Source: CAVTRI01 sp963737075 | Lineage (GTDB): Bacteria > Actinomycetota > Acidimicrobiia > Acidimicrobiales > Palsa-688 | DNA: 64,000 bases | Reading direction: 5' to 3' | NCBI GenBank assembly: GCA_963737075.1 | Contig: CAVTRI010000001.1 | Location: 868,001-932,000 of the forward strand | Shown: piece after piece, positions 8,701 through 15,561 of the stretch | How positions within the stretch are numbered: position 1 is the stretch's first letter | Layout: each line of letters opens with the position of its first letter | The notes under the pieces: model-generated | Told to the model about the DNA's origin: nothing | Databases searched by the model: none | Seen by the model: only the letters and a program-made list of their open reading frames with translations | Translations under genes and position numbers: made by a program

Positions 8701-9455
8701 ACGAAGGCGAATCTGTCGGGCTGCGCATCTTCGCCGACCGTTCCGAGCAGATCAGCGCCATGTGGGCCGGCAGCCGGCGGCTGCTGCTCCTCGCCGCCGG
8801 TCCCGAGCTCCGGCACCTGCGCCGCATCGTGGCCGCCGCCACCCGAGAGGCGCTTGCTCGGACTGGCCACGGACCGGAAATCCGTCTCTTGGCCGAGTGC
8901 GCCGCGTGCGCGGCTGACGAGGTTCTAGGACGCGCAGGCGGCCCCGTGTGGGACGAGGCCGGGTACGGGGCGCTGGCGGACCTCGGCCGCGCCGAGCTGC
9001 AGCCGCTCACCGTCGAGGTGGCCAACGCAGCAGGCGCCGCGCTCTCGCTGGCCGCCGAGGTGCGAGCGGCCGTCGGCCGGCTGCCAGCGGAGACGGCGGC
9101 CGACCTGGAACGGCAGGTGGACCGCCTCGTGTACCCGGGGTTCGTGTTGGCAACGGGCTACCGCCGCCTGCCTGACGTGGTCCGGTACATCGGGGCGGCA
9201 GCGTGGAGGGCGGCACACGCCCACACCCGTCTCGAACGCGACCGCCAGCGCCAGGCGGTCGTCAACGGCCTCGAAACCGACCTTGCGGCAGCTGCAAGCA
9301 GGGCCCGCGATAGGGAGGCGGTGGCCGCCGGCCAGGAAGTCCGCTGGATGATCGAGGAGCTGCGGGTGAGCGTGTTCGCCCAGCATGTCGGCACTCCGGC
9401 CCCGGTGAGTGAGGCCCGGATCCGAAGAGCCCTTGCCGGGCTCCCCGCCGCGTGA
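5706..9455 (+). CDS. hrpA: ATP-dependent RNA helicase HrpA (DEAH/RHA family)
   Basis: A 1,249-residue DEAH-box helicase, close to the usual HrpA length. Walker A is GETGSGKTT (from residue 54), motif II is VDEAHERS (DEAH at 151-154), motif III is VTSATID and motif VI is SADQRAGRCGRVAPG. The HA2/OB region and the long HrpA-specific C-terminal domain (DUF3418, LVTALIRGLPKDLRRAVG) complete the protein. HrpA acts in RNA remodelling and, in E. coli, in rescue of stalled ribosomes. The ATG at 5706 is used because homology starts soon after; the frame is open upstream but runs into the divergent GH43 gene 36 bases away. Confidence 0.95.
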   Translation: MPRAHRRAPFSPPLVERRRALVPVVRYPANLPITARRDDLLAAIRDHQVVVVAGETGSGKTTQLPKLCLELGRGVWGMIGHTQPRRLAARTVAARLCEELDVALGGPVAYAVRFTDTVRDDTLVKVMTDGILLAELPHDRLLRRYDTIIVDEAHERSLNIDFILGYLKQLLPRRPDLKVIVTSATIDTARVAQHFDGAPVIEVSGRSYPVEVRYRPVVDDATDHDRDQPQAVCDAVAELASEGPGDILVFLSGEREIRDTAEALASSLPVGTELLPLYARLSPADQQRAFRPHRGRRIVLATNVAETSLTVPGIHYVIDPGTARISRYSQRTKVQRLPIEQVSQSSADQRAGRCGRVAPGICIRLYSEDDYEARPEHTEPEILRTNLAAVLLRMAALRLGDVRAFPFLDAPDARQVNDGLALLEELGALDSHRHLTPVGRLLAELPIDVRLARMVVEADRNDCLHDILVIVSALSIQDPRERPADQRPAADEAHRRFAHPDSDLLAWLNLWRYVRQQQKVLSGNQWRKRCRAEFLNHQRIREWQDVCAQLQEATRELGMRPAPLAERSSADVMHRSMLAGLLSHAGARDDRSDRKPRVYLGARQARFAIWPASALARKAPKWVMAAELLETGRLWAREVAAIEPAWLEQLGAHLLRRNYGEPWWDGKRGGAFATEHATVYGLPIVDREIAYGRVDPEEARRMFIRHGLVEGDWDAHHEFLTANAALQEQVRALEDRVRRRDLMVDDDARERWYTERIPAQVTSGHSFDRWWKARRADAPRELHMALADVIDPDAGVVDLDTHPERWQQGALSLRLEYRFEPGAPDDGLSVVIPLAALGEVNPEGFDWHIAGWREELVTALIRGLPKDLRRAVGSVSSAAAEFVAKHGPSDGHLRTVLAVYLSQLAGLTVDPAVLRTARLPRHLRITFRVVNGRGETLASSTALPALQERLRPQVRALLVRASGLPERSGERTWAFGDLPRRVDVEVDGLTVCAYPGLIDEGESVGLRIFADRSEQISAMWAGSRRLLLLAAGPELRHLRRIVAAATREALARTGHGPEIRLLAECAACAADEVLGRAGGPVWDEAGYGALADLGRAELQPLTVEVANAAGAALSLAAEVRAAVGRLPAETAADLERQVDRLVYPGFVLATGYRRLPDVVRYIGAAAWRAAHAHTRLERDRQRQAVVNGLETDLAAAASRARDREAVAAGQEVRWMIEELRVSVFAQHVGTPAPVSEARIRRALAGLPAA

Positions 9456-9473
9456 TCCGGGCAGACTGGGCCG

Positions 9474-10871
9474 ATGGCTCTACCCTCGTTCTCCGCGCCG
9501 GCGTTTTCCGCGGCTGAGCTCCTCGATGATGCCGCTGAGCGCGCTCGACGGTACCTGGGTGAGGTCGGTGACCGGCCTGTGGCGCCCGGCGCGGACGCGC
9601 TCGCTGGACTCGCCCGCTTTGATGAGCGGCTTCCCGTCGGGCCGACGGATCCCGCCGAGACCCTGGCCTTGTTGGATACCGCCGGTTCGCCGGCGACGGT
9701 CGCCTCCAACGGGCCCCGGTATTTCGGGTTCGTCATCGGCGGCGCGTGGCCGGTGGCGGTCGCCAGCGGCTGGCTGGCGTCAGCGTGGGACCAGAACGCG
9801 GCGCTCCCTGTCATGTCGCCCGCGGCCGCCCGGATAGGCGAAGTCGCCCGCAAGTGGATCGTCGAGCTGCTCGGCTTTCCGCCTGCTTCCGGTGTGGCGT
9901 TTGTGTCGGGGGCGACGATGGCGAACGCGGCCGCGCTCGCCGTCGCTCGCGACCGGCAATTGGCCCGGGTGGGGTGGGACGTTCAGGCCCGGGGATTGTT
10001 CGGCGCCCCCGACGTGACCGTCGTGGTCGGGGAGCACGTCCACTCGACGCTGTTCAAGGCGTTGGGGATGATCGGCCTCGGGCGTGAGCGGGTGATGAAG
10101 GTTCCCGCTGACGGGCAGGGCCGAATGGTGGCATCCCAACTTCCGGCACACGTGGACGGGCCGGTGATCGTCTGTGCTCAGGCGGGCGAGGTCAACACCG
10201 GGGCGTTCGATCCGCTCGAGGACGTCGTCGCGTGGTCCCGACCGAGGGGGGCGTGGGTGCACATAGACGGCGCATTCGGGCTATGGGCCCTTGCGGACCC
10301 GTCTCGCGCCGCTCTTGTGCGTGGCGTGCGCGACGCGGACTCCTGGGCCACCGACGCCCACAAGTGGCTGAACGTCAGCTACGACTCGGGCGTCGTCGTG
10401 GTACGAGAAGCCGAAGGGCTGCGGGCGTCGTTCGCCTCTGTCGCGGGGTATTTGCCGCCCGACGATGGCTACGAAGCCATGCACCACGCACCGGATACGT
10501 CGCAGCGCGCCCGCCAGATCGAGGTGTGGGCTGTGCTCCGGTCCCTGGGCCGTGAGGGAGTCGCCCGGCTCGTCTCCGACACGTGCAAGCACGCGGCCCA
10601 CATCGCCGACGCGCTCTCGGCCGCCGGGCTCGATGTGCTCAACGACGTCGTGCTCAATCAGGTGTTGGTGCGCGCCCATGACGATCCGCTGACCTCGGCA
10701 TGGATCGACGCTGTGCAAGCCGACGGGACCTGCTGGTGCGGTCCCACCCGCTGGCAGGGCCGTCTGGCCATGCGCGTCAGCGTGTCGGGATGGGCCACCA
10801 CCGCTGCCGACGCCTCCGCCAGCGCGGAGGCCATGGTGCACTGCGCCCGTGATGTGGGGGCTATCTCCTAA
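9474..10871 (+). CDS. PLP-dependent decarboxylase family protein (group II-like)
   Basis: The 465-residue protein is a fold-type I PLP enzyme of the aromatic-amino-acid/glutamate/diaminobutyrate decarboxylase superfamily. VSGATMANAAAL (about 144-155) binds the cofactor phosphate, HIDGAFG at 263-269 holds the Asp that pairs with the pyridine nitrogen, and DAHKWLN at 294-300 contains the Schiff-base lysine K297. In this family members may be decarboxylases or aldolase-like enzymes, so the substrate is left open. It starts 18 bases after hrpA on the same strand and is probably cotranscribed with it. Confidence 0.85.
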   Translation: MALPSFSAPAFSAAELLDDAAERARRYLGEVGDRPVAPGADALAGLARFDERLPVGPTDPAETLALLDTAGSPATVASNGPRYFGFVIGGAWPVAVASGWLASAWDQNAALPVMSPAAARIGEVARKWIVELLGFPPASGVAFVSGATMANAAALAVARDRQLARVGWDVQARGLFGAPDVTVVVGEHVHSTLFKALGMIGLGRERVMKVPADGQGRMVASQLPAHVDGPVIVCAQAGEVNTGAFDPLEDVVAWSRPRGAWVHIDGAFGLWALADPSRAALVRGVRDADSWATDAHKWLNVSYDSGVVVVREAEGLRASFASVAGYLPPDDGYEAMHHAPDTSQRARQIEVWAVLRSLGREGVARLVSDTCKHAAHIADALSAAGLDVLNDVVLNQVLVRAHDDPLTSAWIDAVQADGTCWCGPTRWQGRLAMRVSVSGWATTAADASASAEAMVHCARDVGAIS

Positions 10872-10877
10872 GTCGCG

Positions 10878-10990
10878 TCAGGATTCCCAGCTTTCCTGCG
10901 CTCGGTGCAGGCTGTACGTGCGCCAGGCCTGGAAGCCGCCCTCCAGGTCGGTCACGGCCGTCAACCCCAGGTCCCTGAGCGACTGGGACC
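10878..10990 (-). pseudogene. rhodanese domain remnant, C-terminal end only
   Basis: Reading the minus strand upward from a TGA at 10878 gives a short peptide containing SLRDLGLTAVTDLEGGFQAW, the characteristic last strand and helix of a rhodanese (single-domain sulfurtransferase). The frame is closed by a stop only about 40 codons upstream, and the catalytic Cys loop is absent. The remnant lies between the convergent end of the decarboxylase gene and unrelated sequence, so it is best read as a decayed gene fragment. Confidence 0.65.
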
Positions 10991-11237
10991 GCGGTCACGA
11001 AACGGACCGGGGGCGCCCTCTTGGGACTACGCGCCCCGAACGGGCCGCGCCAACGACGGCGAGTGGGCGCGATCAGGCGTGCCGTTGTTCACCCCCGGCG
11101 CGCTCGAGGACCCCTATGTGAAGCCGCAACGCGCCGCCTAAGCCCTGCGCGGTTGCGTATCGCGCCTTCCCCTTATAGGGCGCGTGAGTCCCCAGACGGC
11201 GTCCCTTCCGGACCCCGGCCTAGCCGGCCAAAGAACC
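10991..11237. other. intergenic stretch with no intact gene
   Basis: Nothing here holds up as a complete gene. A plus-strand frame ending at 11141 (peptide end GVPLFTPGALEDPYVKPQRA) has protein-like composition for about 40 codons but no credible start, and may be another decayed fragment like the rhodanese remnant beside it. A short dyad CGCGCC/GGCGCG at 11161-11184 has no T-run after it. Confidence 0.5.
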
Positions 11238-11289
11238 TTGACATGCAGCCAATCGGCTGCCTATCCTGGACATGCAGCCAGATGGCTGC
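11238..11289 (+). promoter_or_regulatory. promoter with two tandem inverted-repeat operators before ArsR-AHSA1 gene
   Basis: A -35 hexamer TTGACA (11238-11243) and a -10 TATCCT (11262-11267) stand 18 bases apart. Operator 1, GCAGCC-AATC-GGCTGC (11245-11260), fills the spacer; operator 2, GCAGCC-AGAT-GGCTGC (11274-11289), follows 29 bases downstream near the expected transcript start. Both sit in a longer direct repeat ACATGCAGCCA. The layout predicts repression by a dimeric regulator, most simply the ArsR protein encoded directly after. Confidence 0.75.
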
Positions 11290-11304
11290 GTATCGGAGGA
11301 GGAG

Positions 11305-12126
11305 ATGGACGAGGTCTTCAGGGCGTTGGCTGATCCAAGCAGGCGGCGGCTACTCGACAGCTTGAATGAGCGAGGTGGCCAGAGCCTGCGGGAGCTCTGC
11401 AGTGGGCTCGACATGGCGCGCCAGTCCGTCAGCAAGCACTTGGCGGTGCTGGAAACGGCGAACCTGGTGGCAACGGTGCGGCGCGGCCGCGAGAAGCTTC
11501 ATTACCTGAACGCGGCGCCCATCAACGACATCGCCGAACGCTGGATCAACCACTACCACCGAGGTCGCGTCCGCGCCCTCGCCGACCTGAAGCGAGCCCT
11601 GGAGGACCCATCCATGTCGAACCCCGAATTCGTCTACACCACCTACATCCGCACCACATCCGAGCGGCTGTGGCGAGCGCTCACCGAGCCGTCGTTCACC
11701 AGCCGGTATTGGGGTTGCACGTTCGAGTCAGACTGGAACGAAGGATCGGCGTACACCTTGGAGGAGAAGGGCGTCAGGATTACGGACCCCGAACAGGTTG
11801 TCCTCGAGGCGAAGCCAGACCGGCGCCTGTCCTACACCTGGCACACCTTCACCCCGGAATGGGCCGCCGGCCACGGCTTCGCCGACGACGTTCGTGGCAA
11901 GCTCGCCGCCGAGGTCCGCTCGAAGGTCACCTTCGACATCGAGCCGGCCGGTGACCTCGTCAAGCTCACCGTCGTGCACGACGGCTTCCAGCCCGGCAGC
12001 GCGGTCCTCGACGCCGTGAGCCAGGGTTGGCCAGCGATCCTCGCCAACCTGAAGACACTGCTGGAGACGGGCGACACTCTCCGGTTGGAGCGGGAGACCG
12101 CGGATGCAACGTCTCGGGGCGCCTGA
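11305..12126 (+). CDS. ArsR-family regulator fused to AHSA1/SRPBCC domain
   Basis: A 273-residue fusion. Residues 1-95 are an ArsR winged helix (FRALADPSRRRLLDSL, LDMARQSVSKHLAVLETANL as recognition helix, VRRGREKLHYLN as wing). Residues about 100-255 are an AHSA1-type START-like ligand pocket (FVYTTYIRTTSERLWRALTE, LTVVHDGFQPGSAVLDAVSQ). No metal-binding cysteine motif is present, so it is not an arsenic-type sensor; the second domain may bind a hydrophobic ligand. The ATG at 11305 has a strong GGAGGAGG site, and an upstream in-frame start at 11272 lies inside the operator. Autoregulation is likely given the paired operators just upstream. Confidence 0.85.
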   Translation: MDEVFRALADPSRRRLLDSLNERGGQSLRELCSGLDMARQSVSKHLAVLETANLVATVRRGREKLHYLNAAPINDIAERWINHYHRGRVRALADLKRALEDPSMSNPEFVYTTYIRTTSERLWRALTEPSFTSRYWGCTFESDWNEGSAYTLEEKGVRITDPEQVVLEAKPDRRLSYTWHTFTPEWAAGHGFADDVRGKLAAEVRSKVTFDIEPAGDLVKLTVVHDGFQPGSAVLDAVSQGWPAILANLKTLLETGDTLRLERETADATSRGA

Positions 12127-12176
12127 TCGCGGCATCCAACGCTTGCGCTCAGCCCGGCGGATAGCGTCGCCGCACT

Positions 12177-12947
12177 GTGCGGCGTCTCACGCGAACCCGT
12201 CGTCTGGTGCTTGCCGCCGCAGTGATGCTTACCGGCGTCGCTGTGGCGGCTGCGCCGGCTCAAGCGTCCCATCCGGCGGCGCAAGCGGGCTCGACAACCA
12301 CCATCCCGGCGACCACCACCGCGCCTCCGACGTCGCCTCCCACGACGAGCGCGCCCACAACGACCAGCGCTCCGACGACGACCGTTCCGTCGACCACGAC
12401 CAGTTCCTCGTCCACGACGACCACGTCGACAACGAGTGTTCCTCCCACGACGACGAAGACGTCCAGCGGACCCTCGGCCGCGACCATCGCCGGCATCGTC
12501 ATAGCCGTGGTCGTGATCGCAGCGCTGATCGCACTGGCGGTTGCGCTCGTTCGCAGCGGCCGCCGGCGCCGCTGGTCCACGGTGGCTGCTTCCCTCGGCG
12601 ACGAGGCGGCCGCGTTGGCAGCAGTGGCGGAACAGGCGATACCTGCCATCCGCTCTCCGGCCGCAGCCGGGGCGGCCTGGGCTGAGCTCGACCACCGCAC
12701 CGCTGGGCTGCGAAGCTCGCTCGCGCGCGCGGCCCCGCTTCCACCTGACCCCCCCGCCCAGTCAGCCCTGGCGAACACCGGCCAGGCCCTTGACGGGTTG
12801 CAAGCCGCGATCGACGCCGACCGGGCGTTGCGCCTCGGGCCCCCGCCTGCGACATATGAGCAGATCGGGTACTCGGAGGCTGTCATCCGCCAGCGGGCTG
12901 CCGGACTCGCGGAAGCGGCTCGCGGGCTGCAGCCCCCTGCCCACTGA
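12177..12947 (+). CDS. membrane protein with signal peptide and Thr/Ser/Pro-rich stalk
   Basis: The 256-residue product starts at GTG. Residues 1-30 look like a signal peptide (basic start, LVLAAAVMLTGVAVAAA, then A-Q-A). Residues about 38-98 are almost wholly Thr, Ser and Pro, a likely extended and possibly O-mannosylated extracellular stalk. One transmembrane helix follows (about 103-125, IAGIVIAVVVIAALIALAVA), then a basic RSGRRRR stop-transfer and an Ala-rich helical cytoplasmic domain. I do not recognise a family and the function is unknown. It lies 156 bases before recA, with the recA SOS box between. Confidence 0.7.
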   Translation: MRRLTRTRRLVLAAAVMLTGVAVAAAPAQASHPAAQAGSTTTIPATTTAPPTSPPTTSAPTTTSAPTTTVPSTTTSSSSTTTTSTTSVPPTTTKTSSGPSAATIAGIVIAVVVIAALIALAVALVRSGRRRRWSTVAASLGDEAAALAAVAEQAIPAIRSPAAAGAAWAELDHRTAGLRSSLARAAPLPPDPPAQSALANTGQALDGLQAAIDADRALRLGPPPATYEQIGYSEAVIRQRAAGLAEAARGLQPPAH

Positions 12948-12968
12948 GCAACGGCGGTCCATCCACCA

Positions 12969-12984
12969 ACGAACGCTTGTTCGT
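12969..12984 (+). promoter_or_regulatory. LexA (SOS) box upstream of recA
   Basis: ACGAAC-GCTT-GTTCGT is a perfect 6-bp inverted repeat matching the actinobacterial SOS consensus CGAAC-N4-GTTCG. It lies about 120 bases before the recA start, and near-identical boxes flank lexA at 35996-36067. It predicts LexA repression and DNA-damage induction of recA. Confidence 0.85.
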
Positions 12985-13102
12985 GCCTACACTCGCGTGG
13001 GAGCGAATGACAGGCATGTGACTTGCCGGCAGGTCGCAGTGTCACACCCCCTTCGTAGGGTGAAAAACAGACCCACGGCAACGACTTGAGAGGAAGGCAG
13101 CG

Positions 13103-15237
13103 GTGGAGCGAGACAAGGCGCTGGAGATGGCGATGAGCCAGATCGAGAAGCAGTTCGGCAAGGGCGCCGTCATGAGGATGGGCGAAAACCTGAACATGGC
13201 GATCGAGTCGATCCCGACCGGGGCCCTGTCGCTGGACATCGCGCTCGGCATCGGCGGCCTTCCCCGAGGCCGAATCGTGGAGATTTACGGACCGGAGTCC
13301 TCCGGTAAGTCCACCCTGGCCATGCACGTCGTTGCTGAAGCTCAGCGCAACGGCGGCATCTGCGCCTATGTCGACGCCGAGCACGCCATGGACCCTGTAT
13401 ACGCCCGGGCCATAGGGGTCAACGTCGACGACCTGCTGATCTCCCAGCCCGACACCGGCGAGCAGGCGCTGGAGATCGCCGACATGCTGATCCGATCGGG
13501 TGCCCTCGACGTGATCGTCATCGACTCCGTTGCCGCCCTCACCCCCCGGGCCGAGATCGAGGGCGACATGGGCGACTCCCACGTCGGCCTGCAGGCCCGG
13601 CTCATGTCGCAGGCGTTGCGCAAGTTGACCGGCACCCTCAACAAGTCGGACACCATCGCTTTATTTATCAACCAGCTGCGAGAAAAAATAGGCGTGATGT
13701 TCGGCTGCATGTCCTATGGCACTCGAGTCACCCTGGGCGACGGCCGCCAGGAGAAAATCGGCAAAATCGTCAACCGGCGCATGGCGGTTGAGGTGCTCTC
13801 CTATGACTCCGAATTGGGACGGGTGGTCCCCAAGCGGGTGGTCAATTGGTTCGACAACGGCGTGACTGACCGGTTTCTCCAGGTCACGGTGGCCCGGCCT
13901 GGCGGCAACGGGCGAGCGCAGTTCGGGTGCACCGCCAACCACCAGAATCCGCACCCCGGGCGGGTGGCGGGAGGCCGGCGACCTTCAGGTCGGTGATCGG
14001 GTCCTTCAAGCCGTCCCGCACTATCTGTCCAACTTCCAGTGGCAGGTCATGTTGGGCGGCCTGCTCGGGGACGGCGCGCTGTCAACCAGCCGGAGTGGCC
14101 ACGGCGCCCGCTACCGATTCAGGCATGGGGCCAAGCAGGTTGCCTACGCAGACTGGAAGGCATCGCTATTTGCCAACCTGCACTGCGCCCGCTCCACCAA
14201 CGCCAAAGGAGCCGTCTTCTACGATCTACAGCCCCTTCCGGAGTTGGCCGAGGTTCGCCAAGCCGTGTACCTGGGTGGGAAGAAGGTGCTTAGCGAGGAC
14301 TACCTCAAACAGCTAACGCCCTTGTCTCTGGCCCTCTGGTACATGGACGACGGCTGCTACACCGAGCGTGCCAAAGGGATGCAGGAGCGCACCCGGGACG
14401 GAAGCGGTCGGATCGAGATTCTGCGTCGAAGCGCTCGAACCGAGCAGCCGTCAACGGCTCGTCGATTACCTCGTTGACACGTGGGGCGTACATGCCAGTC
14501 TTCGGAGCGTCGGCGCGGGCAAGAAGGCTGTCATCAGCTTCCGAAAGGAAGAGACGGCAAAATTCCAAGCCCTCATCGCTCCGTTCGTGCACCCGTCGAT
14601 GGATTACAAACTCCAGGCCCGCTTCCGCGGCCGGTTCGCCGTGGAGCCGGTGTTCACGCCCACGCGCCTGGAGTTGATGCCGCTTCCAGTCGTCAAGATC
14701 GGCCCGAAACCGAAGACTCGCAGCATGCACCGGTTCGATATCGAGGTGGAGGGCAGCCACAACTACCTCGTCGACGGAGTCGTCGTCCACAACAGTCCTG
14801 AGACCACGCCGGGGGGTCGCGCCTTGAAGTTCTACTCCTCTGTGCGGTTGGACATCCGCCGGATCGAGAGCATCAAAGACGGGGCGGAGGTCATCGGCAA
14901 CCGCACCCGGGTCAAAGTGGTGAAGAACAAGTGCGCGTCCCCGTTCCGTCAAGCGGAGTTCGACATCATGTACGGCAAGGGGATCAGCCGCGAGGGCACC
15001 CTGCTCGACGTGGCCGTCGACCTTGGCCTGGTGAGGAAGTCGGGCGCTTGGTACACCTACGAGGGCGAGCAGATCGGTCAGGGCCGGGAGAAGGCCAAAG
15101 AGTTCCTGGCCGACAACCTCGAGACCATGATCGAGATCTCCGAGAAGGTCCGTCAGACCGTCGGTATCGGCGCCGCGGTCGGTGATGTCATCGGCAGCGA
15201 TCCTTCCGACGACGAGCCGATCAGCCTCGACGACTAG
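13103..15237 (+). CDS. recA: recA recombinase interrupted by an intein, with two apparent frameshifts
   Basis: RecA forms ATP-dependent filaments on single-stranded DNA for homologous recombination and triggers LexA self-cleavage. The N-extein (13103-13705, 201 residues) has Walker A GPESSGKST, VDAEHAMDPVYA, Walker B LDVIVIDSV and loop L1 IEGDMGDSHVGLQARLMSQA. The C-extein (14794-15237, 147 residues) begins SPETTPGGRALKFYSS and carries CASPFRQAEFDIMYG and TYEGEQIGQG. Joined, they give a normal 348-residue RecA. The two halves are in different frames because the intein between them contains two extra bases (about 13946 and 14420). The GTG start follows GAGGAAGG and an SOS box lies upstream. 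As written the sequence cannot encode a full precursor. Confidence 0.93.
13706..14793 (+). mobile_element. RecA intein with LAGLIDADG homing endonuclease (M. leprae insertion site)
   Basis: The intein starts at Cys (codon 13706, CMSYGTRVTLGDG) directly after EKIGVMFG and ends VEGSHNYLVDGVVVHN at 14793, followed by Ser +1 of the extein. These are the canonical splicing residues: Cys1, the block B ANH, the penultimate His and terminal Asn, and Ser+1. The endonuclease has both LAGLIDADG motifs, LGGLLGDG (from about 14052) and LALWYMDDG (from about 14329). The corrected length is 362 residues. The insertion site and sequence pattern agree with the M. leprae RecA intein, not the M. tuberculosis site. 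Reading moves through three frames: 13103-13996, the frame containing 14049-14420, and the frame from about 14421 to 15237. Confidence 0.92.
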
Positions 15238-15238
15238 A

Positions 15239-15260
15239 GGCCCCCCGAATGAGCGGGGCC
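15239..15260 (+). terminator. possible terminator hairpin after recA
   Basis: GGCCCC (15239-15244) and GGGGCC (15255-15260) can pair directly after the recA stop. No T-run follows, so it would be an atypical terminator or simply a stable 3' end hairpin. Confidence 0.35.
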
Positions 15261-15285
15261 GCCTGCCCGATACCCTCTCTCGTCG

Positions 15286-15555
15286 ATGGCCGTCCGGCGC
15301 CGAGTGTCGATCAGCGGTCGGGTGCAGGGCGTGTGGTTTCGCGGCACGTGTGCCAACCAGGCGGACGCAGCAGGCGTGGCCGGCTGGGTTCGCAACCTGC
15401 CCGACGGGCGGGTCGAGGCCGTGTTCGAGGGTGACGAGGCAGCCGTAGAGCGGCTCGTCGACTGGTGTCGGGTCGGCCCGCGCTTCGCGCACGTTGAGCA
15501 CGTCGATGTCGTGGACGAACCGCCGCAAGGCGAGCAAACATTCCGGGTCCGCTGA
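15286..15555 (+). CDS. acyP: acylphosphatase
   Basis: An 89-residue acylphosphatase, a small cytosolic enzyme that hydrolyses acyl phosphates such as carbamoyl or 1,3-bisphosphoglycerate phosphate. The phosphate loop GRVQGVWFR (residues 11-19) ends in the catalytic Arg19, and GWVRNLPDGRVEAVFEG carries the catalytic Asn37. Length and motif spacing match the family exactly. It is 48 bases downstream of recA on the same strand and converges with the Erm-like gene. Confidence 0.92.
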   Translation: MAVRRRVSISGRVQGVWFRGTCANQADAAGVAGWVRNLPDGRVEAVFEGDEAAVERLVDWCRVGPRFAHVEHVDVVDEPPQGEQTFRVR

Positions 15556-15561
15556 AGCGGT

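Noticed and set aside
12260..13582. 440-residue minus-strand frame antisense to the recA start
   Set aside because: It overlaps well-supported genes on the plus strand and encodes low-complexity Gly/Val/Arg sequence typical of an antisense shadow in GC-rich DNA.
14049..14477. Free-standing LAGLIDADG endonuclease gene as an independent CDS
   Set aside because: Its only ATG lies inside the first LAGLIDADG motif and upstream residues in the same frame are conserved intein sequence, so it is better read as the middle of a frameshifted intein; the fractured-gene alternative is kept as a finding.
14305..15537. 410-residue minus-strand frame across the intein and recA C-extein
   Set aside because: Antisense to conserved RecA and acylphosphatase sequence, with no recognisable domain.
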